Part shown: positions 21,124-34,171 of the stretch, piece by piece
How positions within the stretch are numbered: position 1 is the first letter of the stretch
How the letters are laid out: every line of letters begins with the position of its first letter
NCBI GenBank assembly: GCA_028023455.1
Contig: JAQFVV010007267.1
Span: 1 to 64,000 of the forward strand
Source of the DNA: Epiperipatus broadwayi
Lineage: Eukaryota > Onychophora > Udeonychophora > Euonychophora > Peripatidae
Length of the DNA: 64,000 nucleotides
Reading direction: 5' to 3'
The notes under the pieces: model-generated
What the model saw: only the letters and a program-made list of their open reading frames with translations
Database searches by the model: none
Told to the model about the DNA's origin: nothing
Program-made: the position numbers and the translations under genes

Positions 21124-22995
21124 AAACTACCCCAAATCTAAAATTAAACCAGACCAGCATAAAAATAATATTAAAACACAACCTAAGGTTTCACTGCTAC
21201 AAGCAGACTTCTCAAGTGTAAAGAACTACAAAAAAAAAAAAAAACCACACATTATATATACTATTAAAAACTACCCACAAATCCATTCACTTCCCATCCA
21301 CCCTTAATATTAAAAGAACTCTTAAATAAGTTAATTGTTTCAGAATAATAAATTTTCAATAATAAAGACTCTTTAATTCTTCTTTTGATTTCATTTCTCT
21401 CAAAGAAGACAACCTTAGCTTCATCTAAATCAATAGTGTGGCCTGTATCCTTTTCATGGACATACAAAGCAGAACTAAAATATCTATTTTTAACTCTACT
21501 TTTGTGAACCTTTATTCTTTCATTTAAACTCAAACTACTCTGACCTATGTAAACCTTCTTACAAAATAAACAAGGAATAAAATATACCACACCAGGAATA
21601 GTCTTTCTATCAAAAACTTCTTTTGTATTATTTAATAAATTATTCAATGTAACACCCCTTTTCCAAGCAATTTTCTTATTTCCAAACAATTTACTATTTC
21701 TACACACAATTTTATAAGAAGACAATTTAAATGGCAAAGAAATAAAATCATATTTTTCTTTAACCTTTACATCCTTACAAATATTACTATTAAATAAAAT
21801 ACTTTTAACAAATTTATCAGAGTATCCAACACTCAAATAATCTTTATAAAATTGATATTTCTGAAACAAAGCTACCCCACTAGAATTATTTAATTTAATA
21901 TTCCTATGATAATAATTCCTTAAAGCAGCTCCTTTATGAGATACAGACTGATAGCTATCAGGTTTAATTATAGATCTTAATTCTTTACTTTTAACTAAAT
22001 GACTGCACAATAAACAATTAGTTTCTATATTTCTAATCACCAAAAGATCTAAAAAATTTAACTTACCAAAATCTAACCTCCCTCCTTCTAACACAAATTT
22101 TATAGAAGGATCAAAACAATTAAACTCATTTACAAATTCCTTCAATTTATCATTCTCAACTACAAATAAACAATCATCAACATATCTGACAAATAATTTT
22201 ACATATAAACAATTCTTTTTAATAATAATTTCCTCTTCCATAAAACTAATATAAACTGAACATACTAAAGGAGAAATAATATAACCTATTATCCACCCTT
22301 CCTTAATCTTATAAAAATTACCTCTATAAGTAAAATACATAGAATCTTCCAATAACAAAAGCAAATCTTTAATTACCTTAATTTTATTTTTTGATAAAGA
22401 ACTTTTCTTAATCAATACAGACAAAAGATCATCAATACTGCTTAACCTATTAACAGACTGATACATATTTTCAATATCTAAACTTCCAAATACCCAATTA
22501 CTTTCCATTTTAAAATTATTAATCTTATCAAAAGCCTCAAAAGAAGAAGAAACTGTGTACTGACCAAAATCAACAAATTGTTTTAATAACTTATTCAAGA
22601 ATCTAGAAATACCCTCTACAACACTACCTGTAAAATCAAAAATAAATCTTAAAGGAAAACCATCTTTATGAGTTTTAATATTCACAAACATCTTAGCTGA
22701 TGTAAAATCATTAGGATAGCATTTTAAATAATCTACTCTATTAAAAATTTTTAAATTAACCATTTTCTTCATAATATCTATCAATTTTCTTTTAAGCAAA
22801 TTACCTGGATTTTTATCTAACAACATATATTTACCATTATTTAATTTTCTATCCATTTTCTCTTTGAAATCATCTCCTTTCATAATAACAAACCTACCAG
22901 TGTTTAAAAGAATATTTGAATAACTACGATATTTTATTTAATAATATAACAATACCCACAGATGGCTCACCTGCTATACCAAACCGTTATTGAGG
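21122..22995 (-). mobile_element. Penelope-like retroelement, 5'-truncated
   Basis: It comprises the RT-endonuclease ORF, about 140 bp of 3' sequence, and an upstream region. The 3' sequence includes GAGAAGTCTGCTTGTAGCAG-like phrasing (minus strand, near 21200), typical of what follows these ORFs. The upstream region reads CGGTTTGGTATAGC...GCCATCT and is shared in part with the hammerhead repeats. The 3' end meets a long AT tract. In-frame homology continues a few residues upstream of the first Met (LLNTGRF) and then stops, so the N-terminal part of the protein is missing. Boundaries are approximate. Confidence 0.75.
21264..22883 (-). CDS. Penelope-like reverse transcriptase with GIY-YIG endonuclease
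   Basis: A 539-residue open frame. The reverse transcriptase palm motifs are present: FIFDFTGSV near 80-88, GSLDIENMY with Asp136, the GYIISPLVCSVY block at 200-211, and RYVDD with the catalytic pair at 236-237. The GIY-YIG nuclease follows: VVYF at 432-435, a CLFC pair at 438/441, YIGQS at 445-449, Arg456, His460, His476, His482 and a likely catalytic Glu505. The CCHH pattern inside GIY-YIG is typical of Penelope-like elements. The enzyme would nick DNA and copy the element RNA at the target. It is shorter than full-length family members because the N-terminal region is missing, yet it has no internal stops, so it is fairly young. Confidence 0.9.
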   Translation of the reverse strand: MKGDDFKEKMDRKLNNGKYMLLDKNPGNLLKRKLIDIMKKMVNLKIFNRVDYLKCYPNDFTSAKMFVNIKTHKDGFPLRFIFDFTGSVVEGISRFLNKLLKQFVDFGQYTVSSSFEAFDKINNFKMESNWVFGSLDIENMYQSVNRLSSIDDLLSVLIKKSSLSKNKIKVIKDLLLLLEDSMYFTYRGNFYKIKEGWIIGYIISPLVCSVYISFMEEEIIIKKNCLYVKLFVRYVDDCLFVVENDKLKEFVNEFNCFDPSIKFVLEGGRLDFGKLNFLDLLVIRNIETNCLLCSHLVKSKELRSIIKPDSYQSVSHKGAALRNYYHRNIKLNNSSGVALFQKYQFYKDYLSVGYSDKFVKSILFNSNICKDVKVKEKYDFISLPFKLSSYKIVCRNSKLFGNKKIAWKRGVTLNNLLNNTKEVFDRKTIPGVVYFIPCLFCKKVYIGQSSLSLNERIKVHKSRVKNRYFSSALYVHEKDTGHTIDLDEAKVVFFERNEIKRRIKESLLLKIYYSETINLFKSSFNIKGGWEVNGFVGSF

Positions 22996-23050
22996 TTTTG
23001 TAACTTTTCTTAAATAAAAAATTCCTGATATACATTCTATTCACCGTGTT

Positions 23051-23480
23051 TTGCATTACCCACCCAGTGGCAAATATCTCAGTCCAGATTTTCATAATGC
23101 TTTAAAATTTTTTAATAAATATATTAATCAAATTAGATCCCCACTTCTTAAATTGATTCTGTTTTCCAAACTTTGTGAGAAAATGATGAATTATCAAATC
23201 AGATATTTTTACACACCAAAGTCAGATGTCAGTCTAGAGGTATATGTTTACAAAGGCTCATCGAGTAATATGATTCTACGACAACATTTCTTGCCAAAAT
23301 AAATTCTGTTCTGAGTGATGAACTGCTAAAACATACGAACCACATTTTTTACTTAGTGGACTTGTTTTCAAAATTCAATGATATTCAAACAAGGCTCCTA
23401 GCTAATGATGTTAATTATTCAAGCTCGGACAATTCTTTTACGTTTCTAAGTTTGCAAGAGAGTGGTGTAATGATAATCAT
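23051..23480 (+). pseudogene. hAT/ZBED-type transposase fragment, frameshifted
   Basis: The frame from 23051 reads ALKFFNKYINQIRSPLLK and then LFSKLCEKM, which fits the conserved INxIKxxxLxxRLFxxLCEEM block of ZBED5/SCAND3/GTF2IRD2-like hAT-derived proteins. After a stop and a shift near 23300 the next frame reads INSVLSDELLKHTNHIFYLV and continues DLFSKFNDIQTRLLANDVN. This fits the following AYLxDIFxxLNELNxxLQG block. Only part of the catalytic region remains. Assignment is from recalled family patterns, not a search. Confidence 0.6.
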
Positions 23481-23694
23481 ACTACGGAAATATTATAATT
23501 AAATAATAATTCAAATGTGTTTAATGGCGAAGATTAGCAAAAGGATACATATTCTAAAACATGAACAGCAAATTTCTCATGAATACCATTCGAATAAGAT
23601 TTGCATTTTTATGCAGCTACAATTTTAAGTTTAGAGTTTAACTGTCTATGATCTGTTGACTACTTTACTTGTAAATGCTCATATAATATAACAG

Positions 23695-26393
23695 TGAAAC
23701 AGTAAGGTCTGCTTTGAAGATCTTCATTTCACCTTTTCTCACCTATTTCCTACCCTCATACCTTAGTTTGAACCCCAATCTATCGTAGTGTGTCTGCAAT
23801 ACGCTTATATACCGAAACTCCTGCCTAATTTTAAACCATGAGTACAATGCTCGTATTATATACATAATTCATTCCCAAATAAATAAAATATTATGGATTA
23901 TGTATATGTTCACATAATTTAGATTTATTTAAAAAGTAGGTTATATAAGTTGTAATTGCACACACATTATGATATGCATTTTAAAACATATCAAAATTAT
24001 AAATTGTTAAAGTTATTTTGTTTGAATCTATTTACAAATATATATTACCGTCCGTAATATATTTTGATTTAAAATAAAATTCATTTAGTAAATATTTGTT
24101 TAGTAAATAGATTCAAATATTGAAATTTAAAAGTAAAATAATTTTCATTTAATTTTATAAAAGTCATTCCAAATATTTCTTTAAAATAAATGAGGGACAA
24201 TAGTTTAATTAGTTAATATTATATAAGTTTATCTAAAAACAGCAGATGTCCATTTAAGGTTTTCTTTAATTAATAAAAGTAATTTTTAATTAAATCTAGT
24301 TTGTAATTCGAATGTCGACAGGGAAATTAACAAAAGAAATTAATTAATGTTGAATTCCTTTAGACATTCGGATGATTTAATTACAGCTGATAAGTCTGAT
24401 ATATTTTTGTAATGCTCCAGGGCAGTTCTATTGTTAAAGTCTACTATAAATAGAAAGGTTTTCTTTTGTTCTCCAGTCTTTGAATGTTTCTAAGAGAAAT
24501 CATTCTGAGTTCTATTCTAATAATTTGCTAACCTTGACATGACAGAGTAGAGGCGTCAAGATGGCTATGTCCCCTCGGAATAGCCGGCCGCTGCTCCAGA
24601 CCATCAGAAGCTATCACATAAGGAACCCGGAACTGCTGCTGCTGCAAAAACATGAACATTCCAGATTTTGCTGCTGAATTATAAAACCTGCCAAACATCT
24701 ACCCAAAATGCTTCTCCAGAGGTAACCCTAAATTAACCCAAGAGCTTTTGTGATAACTAACATGCTATAGCTATTTTAAATTATTTTCTGATATTTCACA
24801 TAACTTCATTATGTATTTCTTTAACAGGTTTAAATATACTCAACATTTTGCTCTCTATCCTTGGGTTAATATTTTCTATTGATTAAGCTTTCTGTTATTT
24901 TATTATGATAATGTGTCAGAATCGTCTTTGACCGAGTGAATTATTCCCTTTGATGAAAATAAGACAGCCGCTATGAAGGCATATTTTAAATTTCTAAATA
25001 ATTTCCAATTTTATTATCTTGCAAATCACTCATTTGAGGGCGATTCTTTTCGTTAATATATAATATAATCACATAGTTTAAAATCTACATGTTATTGATT
25101 TTAATCTAATATGAGAGTATGTGCGAGGTCAATGATTAAATGTGTCCCCTAATGCATGATTGCATATATAAATCTATACTTTTCAAAGCCGCAAGCATGC
25201 ATTTTCCTATTTTAATCCCTGTGTTCTACTTTAATTACAAAGTTCATCATTGACGTCGAGAATGTGCGGACCCTTTTAAATGAATTTCAGGGAATTTGAT
25301 TGGGCATTTCTCTTAATCCAAGTAAAACCTATTCAGTATGTTTTATATACACTAGTCTCGTATTGCTGGTAAGTGAATTGGTTGTTGAGACCACTTTGTT
25401 TTACTTTTCCAAGGATTCTTTACATGGCCAAGTCCGTTATCTTCGCTTATTGCAGTTTCCAGGCAGAGTGTGTCCATAAATGACACACCTGGGAATTAAA
25501 CGCAATTGTCACCCAGTCGCTAAGTTTCGGCTGTTCATAAAATATTTTCCTACGGGTTAGCGGCAAGATGCCCTCCGTAATCATTCCAAATATTCCATTA
25601 CTGTTTTATTTTTATATTTATTTTACAAAGCATCCGTGACTTAAACGTGCCACACCCTCCAACTTTAATAAATTCATTATCAGCAATACTGACCTCCCAA
25701 TGCAACTCTATTATTATTATTCTCAAATAAATGCTTTGATAACATTCCCACTTTGTTGCTTAGTAAGCCTTTGTCCGTGCTATTCTCGAAATCAATAAAT
25801 ATTTTATAACACTTAATTTTAAATATTTCCTTAAACTTGTATAATTGCTCAAAGCACCTCGCACATGTTCTTATCTCATCAAGCACATTATCGTAATGCT
25901 ATTAGCTCGAGGAATAGAATATATCACTTTGCTTTAAAACCTTTTGTCATTTATTGGAATATAATGCCCACAATTATTTAATACGCATCACTGTCTCATA
26001 TAAGCAGACAGTGGCATTCTATATATATTTTATATAAATAAATTTTGTGAAATTATTTAAAACTAAATTTGATCTCTTATTTTATTGATTCCTATCACTG
26101 TCTCGGTCTATATACATATTTTCTGCATTTCTTTTGTAAATCCATAGACGTTAATTAGCCACCCAAGCTTCTTTTAGTATAGAGTCTTTTGTTTCTCCCT
26201 GACCACCAGGCACCGTTCAAAGATTATACTAGTAGTGGCATCAGATGTGTTATCACGTGATGGTGCTGTGAAATTTGGACTTTAGATTCGAACTAGTATA
26301 TCTAGAAGGCAACCCTTCCTAGAATGTTCAGTTTCGTGTCTGGGGTTTGAATTCTCCAGTGTGTTAGTGAGATAGACGATTCTGACTGTTACA
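23695..26393 (+). mobile_element. Solo LTR with 4-bp target duplication
   Basis: It begins TGAAACAGTA and ends GACTGTTACA. ACAG sits immediately before the start and immediately after the end, so a 4-bp target duplication is intact. The sequence is collinear with 44361-46934: matching starts, a shared internal AATTCATTTA block and matching ends. A GC-rich segment (24540-24720) ends in a donor-like AGAG|GTAAC at 24721/24722. No internal retroelement sequence follows, so it is a solo LTR left by recombination. Confidence 0.75.
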
Positions 26394-28560
26394 ACAGATT
26401 ATATTCTAACTCTATTGAATGTCCTTATTTTGTATCTAAATTTTTATAACCAATTTTCAGCCTAAACAATGTCAAATATTGATTAAAGATCCAGTCTTAT
26501 CATTTGAGTTTCAAGCATCACCAATAACAATAACTTAAAAATAACCCAAGGTCTTCTTGTCTAATAACATCCTTTCATTTAAAATCTTCAAAGCAATTTA
26601 TCTTTTAATAACATTGCAGTGAAAGTGCAATCCAAAAAAAAAAATGTTAAGAGTTTTTTTTTTAAATTTGATGTCTCTGGAAATCATCTTGGACCTATAT
26701 TAATAAAATAGGCATGAGTATAATTATGTAAAATACATTCTAATACAGCTGAATTTTCAAATAAAAATTTATAATGGTGGAAAATTACCTCTTACATCAA
26801 ATCCAATAATATAAAAGTCTAATTGCTGGTTTATCTAGTATGCAAAAAATACCTGAAATCATTTACATTTCTTTTATAAGTTTTTTTTCCGCTTTAGACA
26901 ACTAAAATATATGATTCCCTAAAAGCAACTATACCAATCTTAATACTTAATTTGCTACATACGCTGCCCTTTAGCTGTTTTCCAAAATATGTTTGCACAT
27001 TACACATATTTGTATTTTTCAACAGTTAGATTTAAAATAGTTATTGATTTATTATCTATTATTATTTTTTTTTTTTTTACTATTTACAAAACGGGTAACA
27101 CAATTATTGTTATTGGATTAATAAATAACCCTTTAAAAAGTACTACTTAACCAGAATGAGGGATATAGATCGTCGACAATGTTTGAAACTGATTGGTTGT
27201 CCGACCAGCAATATTTATTCATTACGATTTCAACATGATATAATTAATGAAATAATGTTGTTTTTAATACAGGTGGAAAGATTGAGCCATTGAAATGAAA
27301 CTTGATAGTAAACAAGACTGTGAACTTGATTCAACAAGATTTTTGGTTTTTATGACATTGGTCTGAGACAATAATGAAAATAGTTTGATGGTGAAAATAT
27401 TTTATTGGATTGATTAAAATAGAAAACAAAAACTTTATAATTTTGAGTACTGTTTTAAAGTATGCTGATTATACTGCCATTTTTGTCAATTCAAATCAAA
27501 TTAATAACTACTTAATTAAAGTAATATGAAAATTTTGGTTAAATAATTAATGCTCAAAGAATTAAGTTCTTTATCCCAAGAAATTCTCAGAAACATTGAA
27601 TTTGGAAGACTATTAAATGAATCAATGTAAATAATATGGTAGTTTAATAAGTAGAAAAGTGGTCTTAGATATTGCGGGGATAGAACAGGCTTCAAAATAC
27701 TATCAAATGTAAATATAGTATTTCATATGACAAGGATATATTTAGTACAATGAAGACAGTTGTATAGAGTTAATAATTTACTTACTTTCTCATAAGGATT
27801 TAAAAATATAATGGTAAGATCATAAAACTAGTCCACTTATTTTTCAATTTTGTGGATATGATACTAGATAATCATTCATTATTGTAGGATCTTATCTGTG
27901 TGGAATAGTCATGTAAAACTATGAATAACATAAGACATCCAAAGAGGTTATTTAATGCCAAACATGAGCACAATTTTCATAGGTATAAGTAGAATTATGT
28001 CAAATACCTTCCACGTAAATGCAAAAAATAAAATAATTGAACAACAATTACACATGTTCTTCAATCAATAAATGGACATCATGGTATGTATGTGGATGTA
28101 ATATTTCTGTGTTCTGCTTATTATCTTCATTTTCTTTTTTAGAGTTGGAAAACTGAATGAGCGGTTTCTAGACTTAATGACCGTCTTGTAAACTTTTAAT
28201 ACTAATTATCAAAATCCATGCATTCATAGAAACATATGTATATATAATTTGAACAGAAGTAACAATATCATCCAAAAACTATGTATACACAAAAAATAGG
28301 ATGGGCAATTTACTATTTGAACTTTTGTTGACTTTAAGTCAGTATTCATTGACATTAATAGAAATAAAGAATGTAAAATATGTAGATTAGTCCAACTTAT
28401 GTGCTTTCCAAATGTTTCGGAAATTTTACTTCAATATTTAGAGAATAATTTGAGATTCATTTTACCAGCCTTGTAATGAGAATGGCAGAAAGTTTTGCTT
28501 ACATTTCATTTAATAGCACTGCATATTCAGAATTAACACTTATAAAAACTGACTTTGCAT
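26394..28560. other. AT-rich DNA, nothing recognised
   Basis: No coding frame, RNA gene or boundary could be supported. Confidence 0.35.
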
Positions 28561-28607
28561 TAATATAAGGTGTTTGAAAAAGTATTAATATAAGGTGTTT
28601 GAAAGAG
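28558..28607. repeat. Short tandem duplication (~25 bp x 2)
   Basis: The phrase ATTAATATAAGGTGTTTGAA occurs twice in succession. Confidence 0.8.
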
Positions 28608-30337
28608 TCGCGTTCATAAATCCCTCCATTATAATTTCAGAATGTTCTGTGCTGTATTTAAATTAGACTGATATACAATTTTCACTAGCTTTTTCCAATA
28701 TTATCAATGAATAAATGCTTAAAAGCAGTAAAAACTCAAAGAAAAGGTGGTTCACCTATTGTCATCTATTGCATGCATTAATTAATATATGAATTGTGTT
28801 TTGGACACAGTATTTTGGGAGGTGTTGCTGCTGCGTAATAATTATGGGTTTATAAGTAATTATTAAAATCAGTCCAACTTTTAAACAATTCCAATATCAA
28901 TGACAAACACCAATGTCAATCTCTGTGATCAATTTACAATCTTTAATGTGTACATAAATATATTGGATCATAATTCATTGGTAAATGGTTTCCTTGACAA
29001 CAGGCTGAGATTGTTTATTGTTATTATACTGGGATTGTATAAGTGATGACTGATTTTAATAATTACATTAAATACACGTACATACAAATTAAAAATGTGT
29101 GTTTTAACAGTATATTACCAGGATAATCATTAATCTGCACTGACAGTTGCTATGGCTACACAACTTCTACTCTATTGTTCACTTAATAACATTTAATTTT
29201 AGGTTTAAATGGAAATTAAAGTAGGTCATTAAATCTCTTTATTTTTAAGTCAAGTTATTATATGGATTTAAAGCAGAATGTTACATATATATATATACTG
29301 ATTTTCGCTATGATTACATGCACATAACATTAGATTATAAAGAAGAAATGACTTTGTTAAGCAGACGAACAAACGGTTATAAATTTGAATACAGATATAA
29401 CATAGAGGTGTTTAACATCATACATACTAAAAATAAATTATCTACGACTAAGGAAAATATGATTAGGACAGATTTATTAAAATAAAATTTTTAATTATGA
29501 ACTATGCTTAAAACAATAAAATAGTACCGACACATGCTAAAACTGGATTTCAAATAAGTTCAGCACAGTTCTTTGCATCTCATAGAAGAGAAATCCGATA
29601 TAGAAAAAATGATCTACAAATAGTTTGTATTACACAGTCTAGCGTTGATAATATAAGAAATAGTATATACATTTATGTTTATTTTCATATCCATACTCAA
29701 ACAGGTACAATAGAAATTTAAACAAAATAAGTAAAAACAATTATTTATAATTTTATGCAAATCGTATTTAGATTAATGATAGCATATTTGCACAAAATTG
29801 CTATATAAGACATATATTTGTATTCTTGAGCATGACCAACGTTTTTGTAAATTGTAGTGTCCAGTGATAATCTAAAATTTATAGATGAATTCTTGAAATA
29901 ATTTCTAAAATAGGTTTGACATGTTATGTGATCATTATTTAGTTCAATTACTTTTTTAAAAATTAAAAACAAAATTATAAAACAAATTGTGATATACCAA
30001 TATTATAAATAAAATGATCATACATTAAGCTATTGTTTAAGTCGTAGACCCTCTACAACATTGGAAGGATAAAATAATAATAACGAAATAGCTCATTCTC
30101 ATGAAGGTCACAAAAATTGGAACATTGAAGACAATAGAGTGGTGATGATAATCCATAATGCTACCCCTAAAAGCAGATGCCATTTAATGTTCTCATCTGG
30201 GCATTATTTTACATAAGATTAAAAAAAACTGATATTTTTAAATATATATATTTTTATTGCTTTACAATTAGTATAAATCCATTCAAGAACGATTCTCTTA
30301 GATAAAATTTTTGTTGATTTTGAATCATATAAAAAAA
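28608..30337. other. AT-rich DNA, nothing recognised
   Basis: No gene was seen. A GTTACA followed by an AT tract at 29280-29297 recalls an LTR end, but no matching start was found. Confidence 0.35.
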
Positions 30338-31732
30338 GGTACTTGGGTATTTTTCCTGCAACCAAGGAAAGATAGGAGGACTTTTCACATTCGTATCAAT
30401 ACACTGCTAACTTTTTAATGTTGTTATTTTGGCAACATCAAACTATTATAAAAACATTAGAAAGTTAGCAATGCTTTGATACGAATGTGAAAAGTCATCC
30501 TATTTTTCCTTGGTTGCAGAAATAATACTCAATACAGTTTTACAAAGACAAAAAAAAAAAACTAAAAAATATTACATGAGATAAACACGCATTTATGAAT
30601 TCTACACGGACGCAATTTAACGTTTGACACTTACTTAATTTGATCAATTTCAACAAAAAAAAATATGTGGTCCGTGTTGCAGGAGAAAAAAAAAGCCAAC
30701 ATAAATACTGTATTTATTTTTATAAAAGTAAATATATTCTATGAAATATATACTTACGCAGACGATTCTTGCATACAAAATGGTGATGGTCAGTAGCAAT
30801 CCCCCCCCCCGTCCTTACTCCTTCTCCGAAAAAGTTGTCGAACAAGTGATTGACCAGTACATGCTCTAAATGGAATACTGCCAGGCAATCTAATTTTTCG
30901 AATAAACAAATAAGTCATTCTATCTTTTCTTGGTTGCAGAAATAATACTCAATACAGTTTTACAAAAACAAAAAAATATTATGAGAGATATACACGTACT
31001 TTTACAAATTGTACACGGACACAAACTAACTTTTGATGCTTACTTAATTCGATCAATTAAAAAAAAAAAAATACGTGGTCCATAAAAAAAAAAGCCAACA
31101 TAAATATATTTTTATAAAAGTAAAAAAGAAAAAATATTCTATAAAATATACATTTATGCAGACGATTTTTACATACAAAATGGCGATTGTCAGTAATACC
31201 CCCCCTCCCACCGTCCTTTCTATTTCTCCGAAAGATTTGTGGAACAAGTGACTGCCCAGTACATGCTCTAAATGGAATTCTGCCAGACAATCTAATTTTT
31301 GGAATAAACAAATAACAAAGTCAACGTCTTCATTCAATTACAATTAAATAATACACTTTTAATTCAAAGATTCAAAAACGCAGAAGTCGGACAATAACCA
31401 AGTTGAAATTGGAAAAAAAAAAAAAACACAGAAGTAAATAATGCAGTTGAAATTAAAAATGTTAAACCAAATTCACAATAATAAGAAATGGTAAGTTTAA
31501 AATGTACAAACTTTTGAATCAGAAAAAAAATACCAAAATGTCCAAAAAAGCACCTATATAATAGTTTCGGTTGACACGTTTCAAAGCACGTTTTGTGCCC
31601 GTTCAAAAACACGTTTTTTAACGAGGAAAAAAAACTAAAATCGCAAAGGTTTATTTAATGTTCGCAACAATATCGCGTATGTAAAAAGTCGTCCCCTCTT
31701 TCCTAGGTTGCAGGAATAATATCCATGTACCC
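30338..31732. mobile_element. Foldback or MITE-type element with nested repeats
   Basis: Outer inverted ends of about 57 bp: GGTAC-TGG-TATT then CCTGCAACC-AGGAAAGA at 30338-30396, mirrored at 31672-31732. Poly-A flanks both tips, compatible with a short A-rich target duplication. The same terminal sequence recurs internally (30460-30530 and 30913-30945), so a small palindrome (30350-30535) and two tandem units of about 0.4 kb (30505-30915 and 30916-31315) are nested inside. The tandem units share AATACTCAATACAGTTTTAC and GTACATGCTCTAAATGGAA. No transposase is present. Confidence 0.7.
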
Positions 31733-34140
31733 AAAAAAATACAACTTTAAAACTAGTTATATTTAGCATTTAATAAAATGTTTAAATTTATTTATTAACT
31801 TTGCAAAAGACATATATGATGATGGCAGGTGCCTTAACATACGTGATTGGGGGGGGGGGGGCTTGCACCATTGGCACCTCTTTCAACTGACTTTGTCCAT
31901 GGGTCTGAACATTAGTGTTCTAAAAATTATAAGCAATGCCCAGAGGATGGTATTTAAGAAAGAAAAAAGTTTGAAGCGGATTTAATATTTTACTTGGAAG
32001 AAAAGTTTTAGAAACAAGAGTTTAGTAGTTACATTTCAAAAAAGTAATCTTTTGACAGGACATAGGCAGAAGAATAGAGACAAAAACGGTAATGAGAACG
32101 TGAACGAGGTGTAAAATATAGTAAAAAAAATATAATAAAGTATAAATGATGAACTTTAACTTCGTGGCAAATATTTAGTGAGTTACATCTGTATTTAATA
32201 AATAATTACTTTATATTTCCAACACATTCGTTTTATTTCTACATTTTATAATATTAAGATACTTTCAATCTGCTTACCTTTAATATCTTTATTAACTTGC
32301 AGCGGTAATATTTTATAATTTGCACGTGCAGTCACAATTTGTTATAAACTAACCTCACTTGCTTTTGATGTATTTATAAAGATTTATTGTATCTTTATAA
32401 GAAGAATAAAAAAGAAAGCGGAAGTATGGAGATTATTAAAATAAAGTATTTTCTTGTGACGCAATTGGAAATCCCAGTTTATCAAGCAATTAATAGACCT
32501 TGAGGGAAAAAATCAAGAAAATTGACTGCTAAAAGAAAAAAATCCTATTGAGGTTTTAAGAAACCGGCTATAAAAATATTTGTATCACATCTCTAGCTTA
32601 TTGTTTTTTTAGCTGTTAATGACAAGTAAAATATCACTTAGTTAAAACGCCGTCTAAGTGCTAATATTATCGTATTTATTTCTAAGGTAATTTGCCCAAT
32701 ACTTTCTGAATTCGATATAAGTTGGATTTCTTTTCAAAAAGAAAAGAATGAGTTTATATATATATGTACTTAGAAATATTAAAATATTTGTATATATAAT
32801 TATCAGAAACAAAATATTACCGCTCTTATTTCCTCAAACATTGCAAAGTAATCAACAAAGGTATAATTAAATATATATATAATCCATTTGTTAACCAACT
32901 TTGTATTCCTGTTATTACCTATATTTATTAAGAATAAAATTGAGTTTACCAATATATATCCTGAGTAATTTAGGATAAATATATGCTATAAATGGGCATA
33001 ACATTAATTTTACATATCATGAAACTAAACGAAATCAAACAAATACTCAGTCATGGACTCGCATCGCTTATAAATTGTATCCTGAATTTAAGTCTCTTCT
33101 TAAATAACACATAACTCTCTGAATATTGAAATGATAATCAAGAAATGTTTGGAAATTCTATTATCTAATAAAGTTCACAAACATCACCGATTAATATCTG
33201 GGTCTAAATCTCAATGCAAATCCATGCTTCATTAATATACATTGTAAAACAATTCATATTTGAAAATAAAATGATTATGGTAGTATATCTTATTAGCTTT
33301 TGGACATTTATCAGAATAATCTGCATATGTGCAAGTCCTTAGTAAATATCCGTCTATTGCTACATTATTATTGCATTCTCACTAATATTTCATTTTCCTA
33401 AATCTTAAAATTATATATCAAAGTGAAATATTATTAGCAACCTGTTGATTTATAAGTGAAACCTTTTTTCAGATATATTTTTGGATATTACACTAAAAAA
33501 TAGATTTTAGAATAAAATACAAAAACAATATTTTTTTACCTGCTTTTGTAAGAAGTAGCAAAGGATTTATCTTTTAAGCTACCTTAAATCAACATTAACT
33601 ATTAATAAATTAAATTGTGGCATGAATACAGGTCACGAGGTACAAAACAAAAAACCTGCATCTCCTTTCACATATTTAGGTTTGAATCATCAATTTATAA
33701 TAATGTATAAACTAATCATATTAATTACGGGATCAGAGCGATGTTAATACAACAGTGAAACTTTTTCAGCAAATAATTAAAAGATATCATTGATTCAAAT
33801 AATTTACATCTGCATTAAAGAAGCAAAAGTGGACTCTGAGCAGAATTTCTCATTAGGTTCTTGTAGGTTTATATAATATAAGAAAGTTCCTTATCGTCTT
33901 AGGATTTCCTTTATTGATGTATATTAGTACAGATATATTTTAATAGCCACTTGTTCATTAATAACAAAATACGCTGAGTTTACTTTATTTTTGCTTAAAA
34001 ATTGCTTAATAAATTTTGTTGGATAAATATTTACTGATTAATGACAACTAAATTTCATGTTATGCTAAAGTTTTTTTTTTAGTATAATATATTCAGCTGC
34101 AAAATGAGTCCCAATGTGGAATTCAAATAGTTGGTAATTC
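31733..34140. other. AT-rich DNA, nothing recognised
   Basis: A poly-G run lies near 31850. No coding frame or repeat boundary was found. Confidence 0.35.
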
Positions 34141-34171
34141 TTTCAAGATTTTAATAATTGAAATATGTAAT

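Noticed and set aside
21035-21135. ACTACCCCA on both sides of the AT tract as a target duplication of the Penelope-like element
   Set aside because: The right copy appears to lie inside the element's 3' region; nine bases in AT-rich DNA beside a microsatellite are not convincing.
21029-21307. Open frames coding for Ile-Tyr repeats at AT microsatellites (also near 46773, 54137, 57161, 61397 and 63375)
   Set aside because: AT dinucleotides are open in several frames and encode Ile-Tyr repeats; these frames are composition artefacts.
29270-29297. GTTACA followed by an AT tract, like an LTR end
   Set aside because: No matching LTR start or family similarity upstream was found; a six-base match is not enough.
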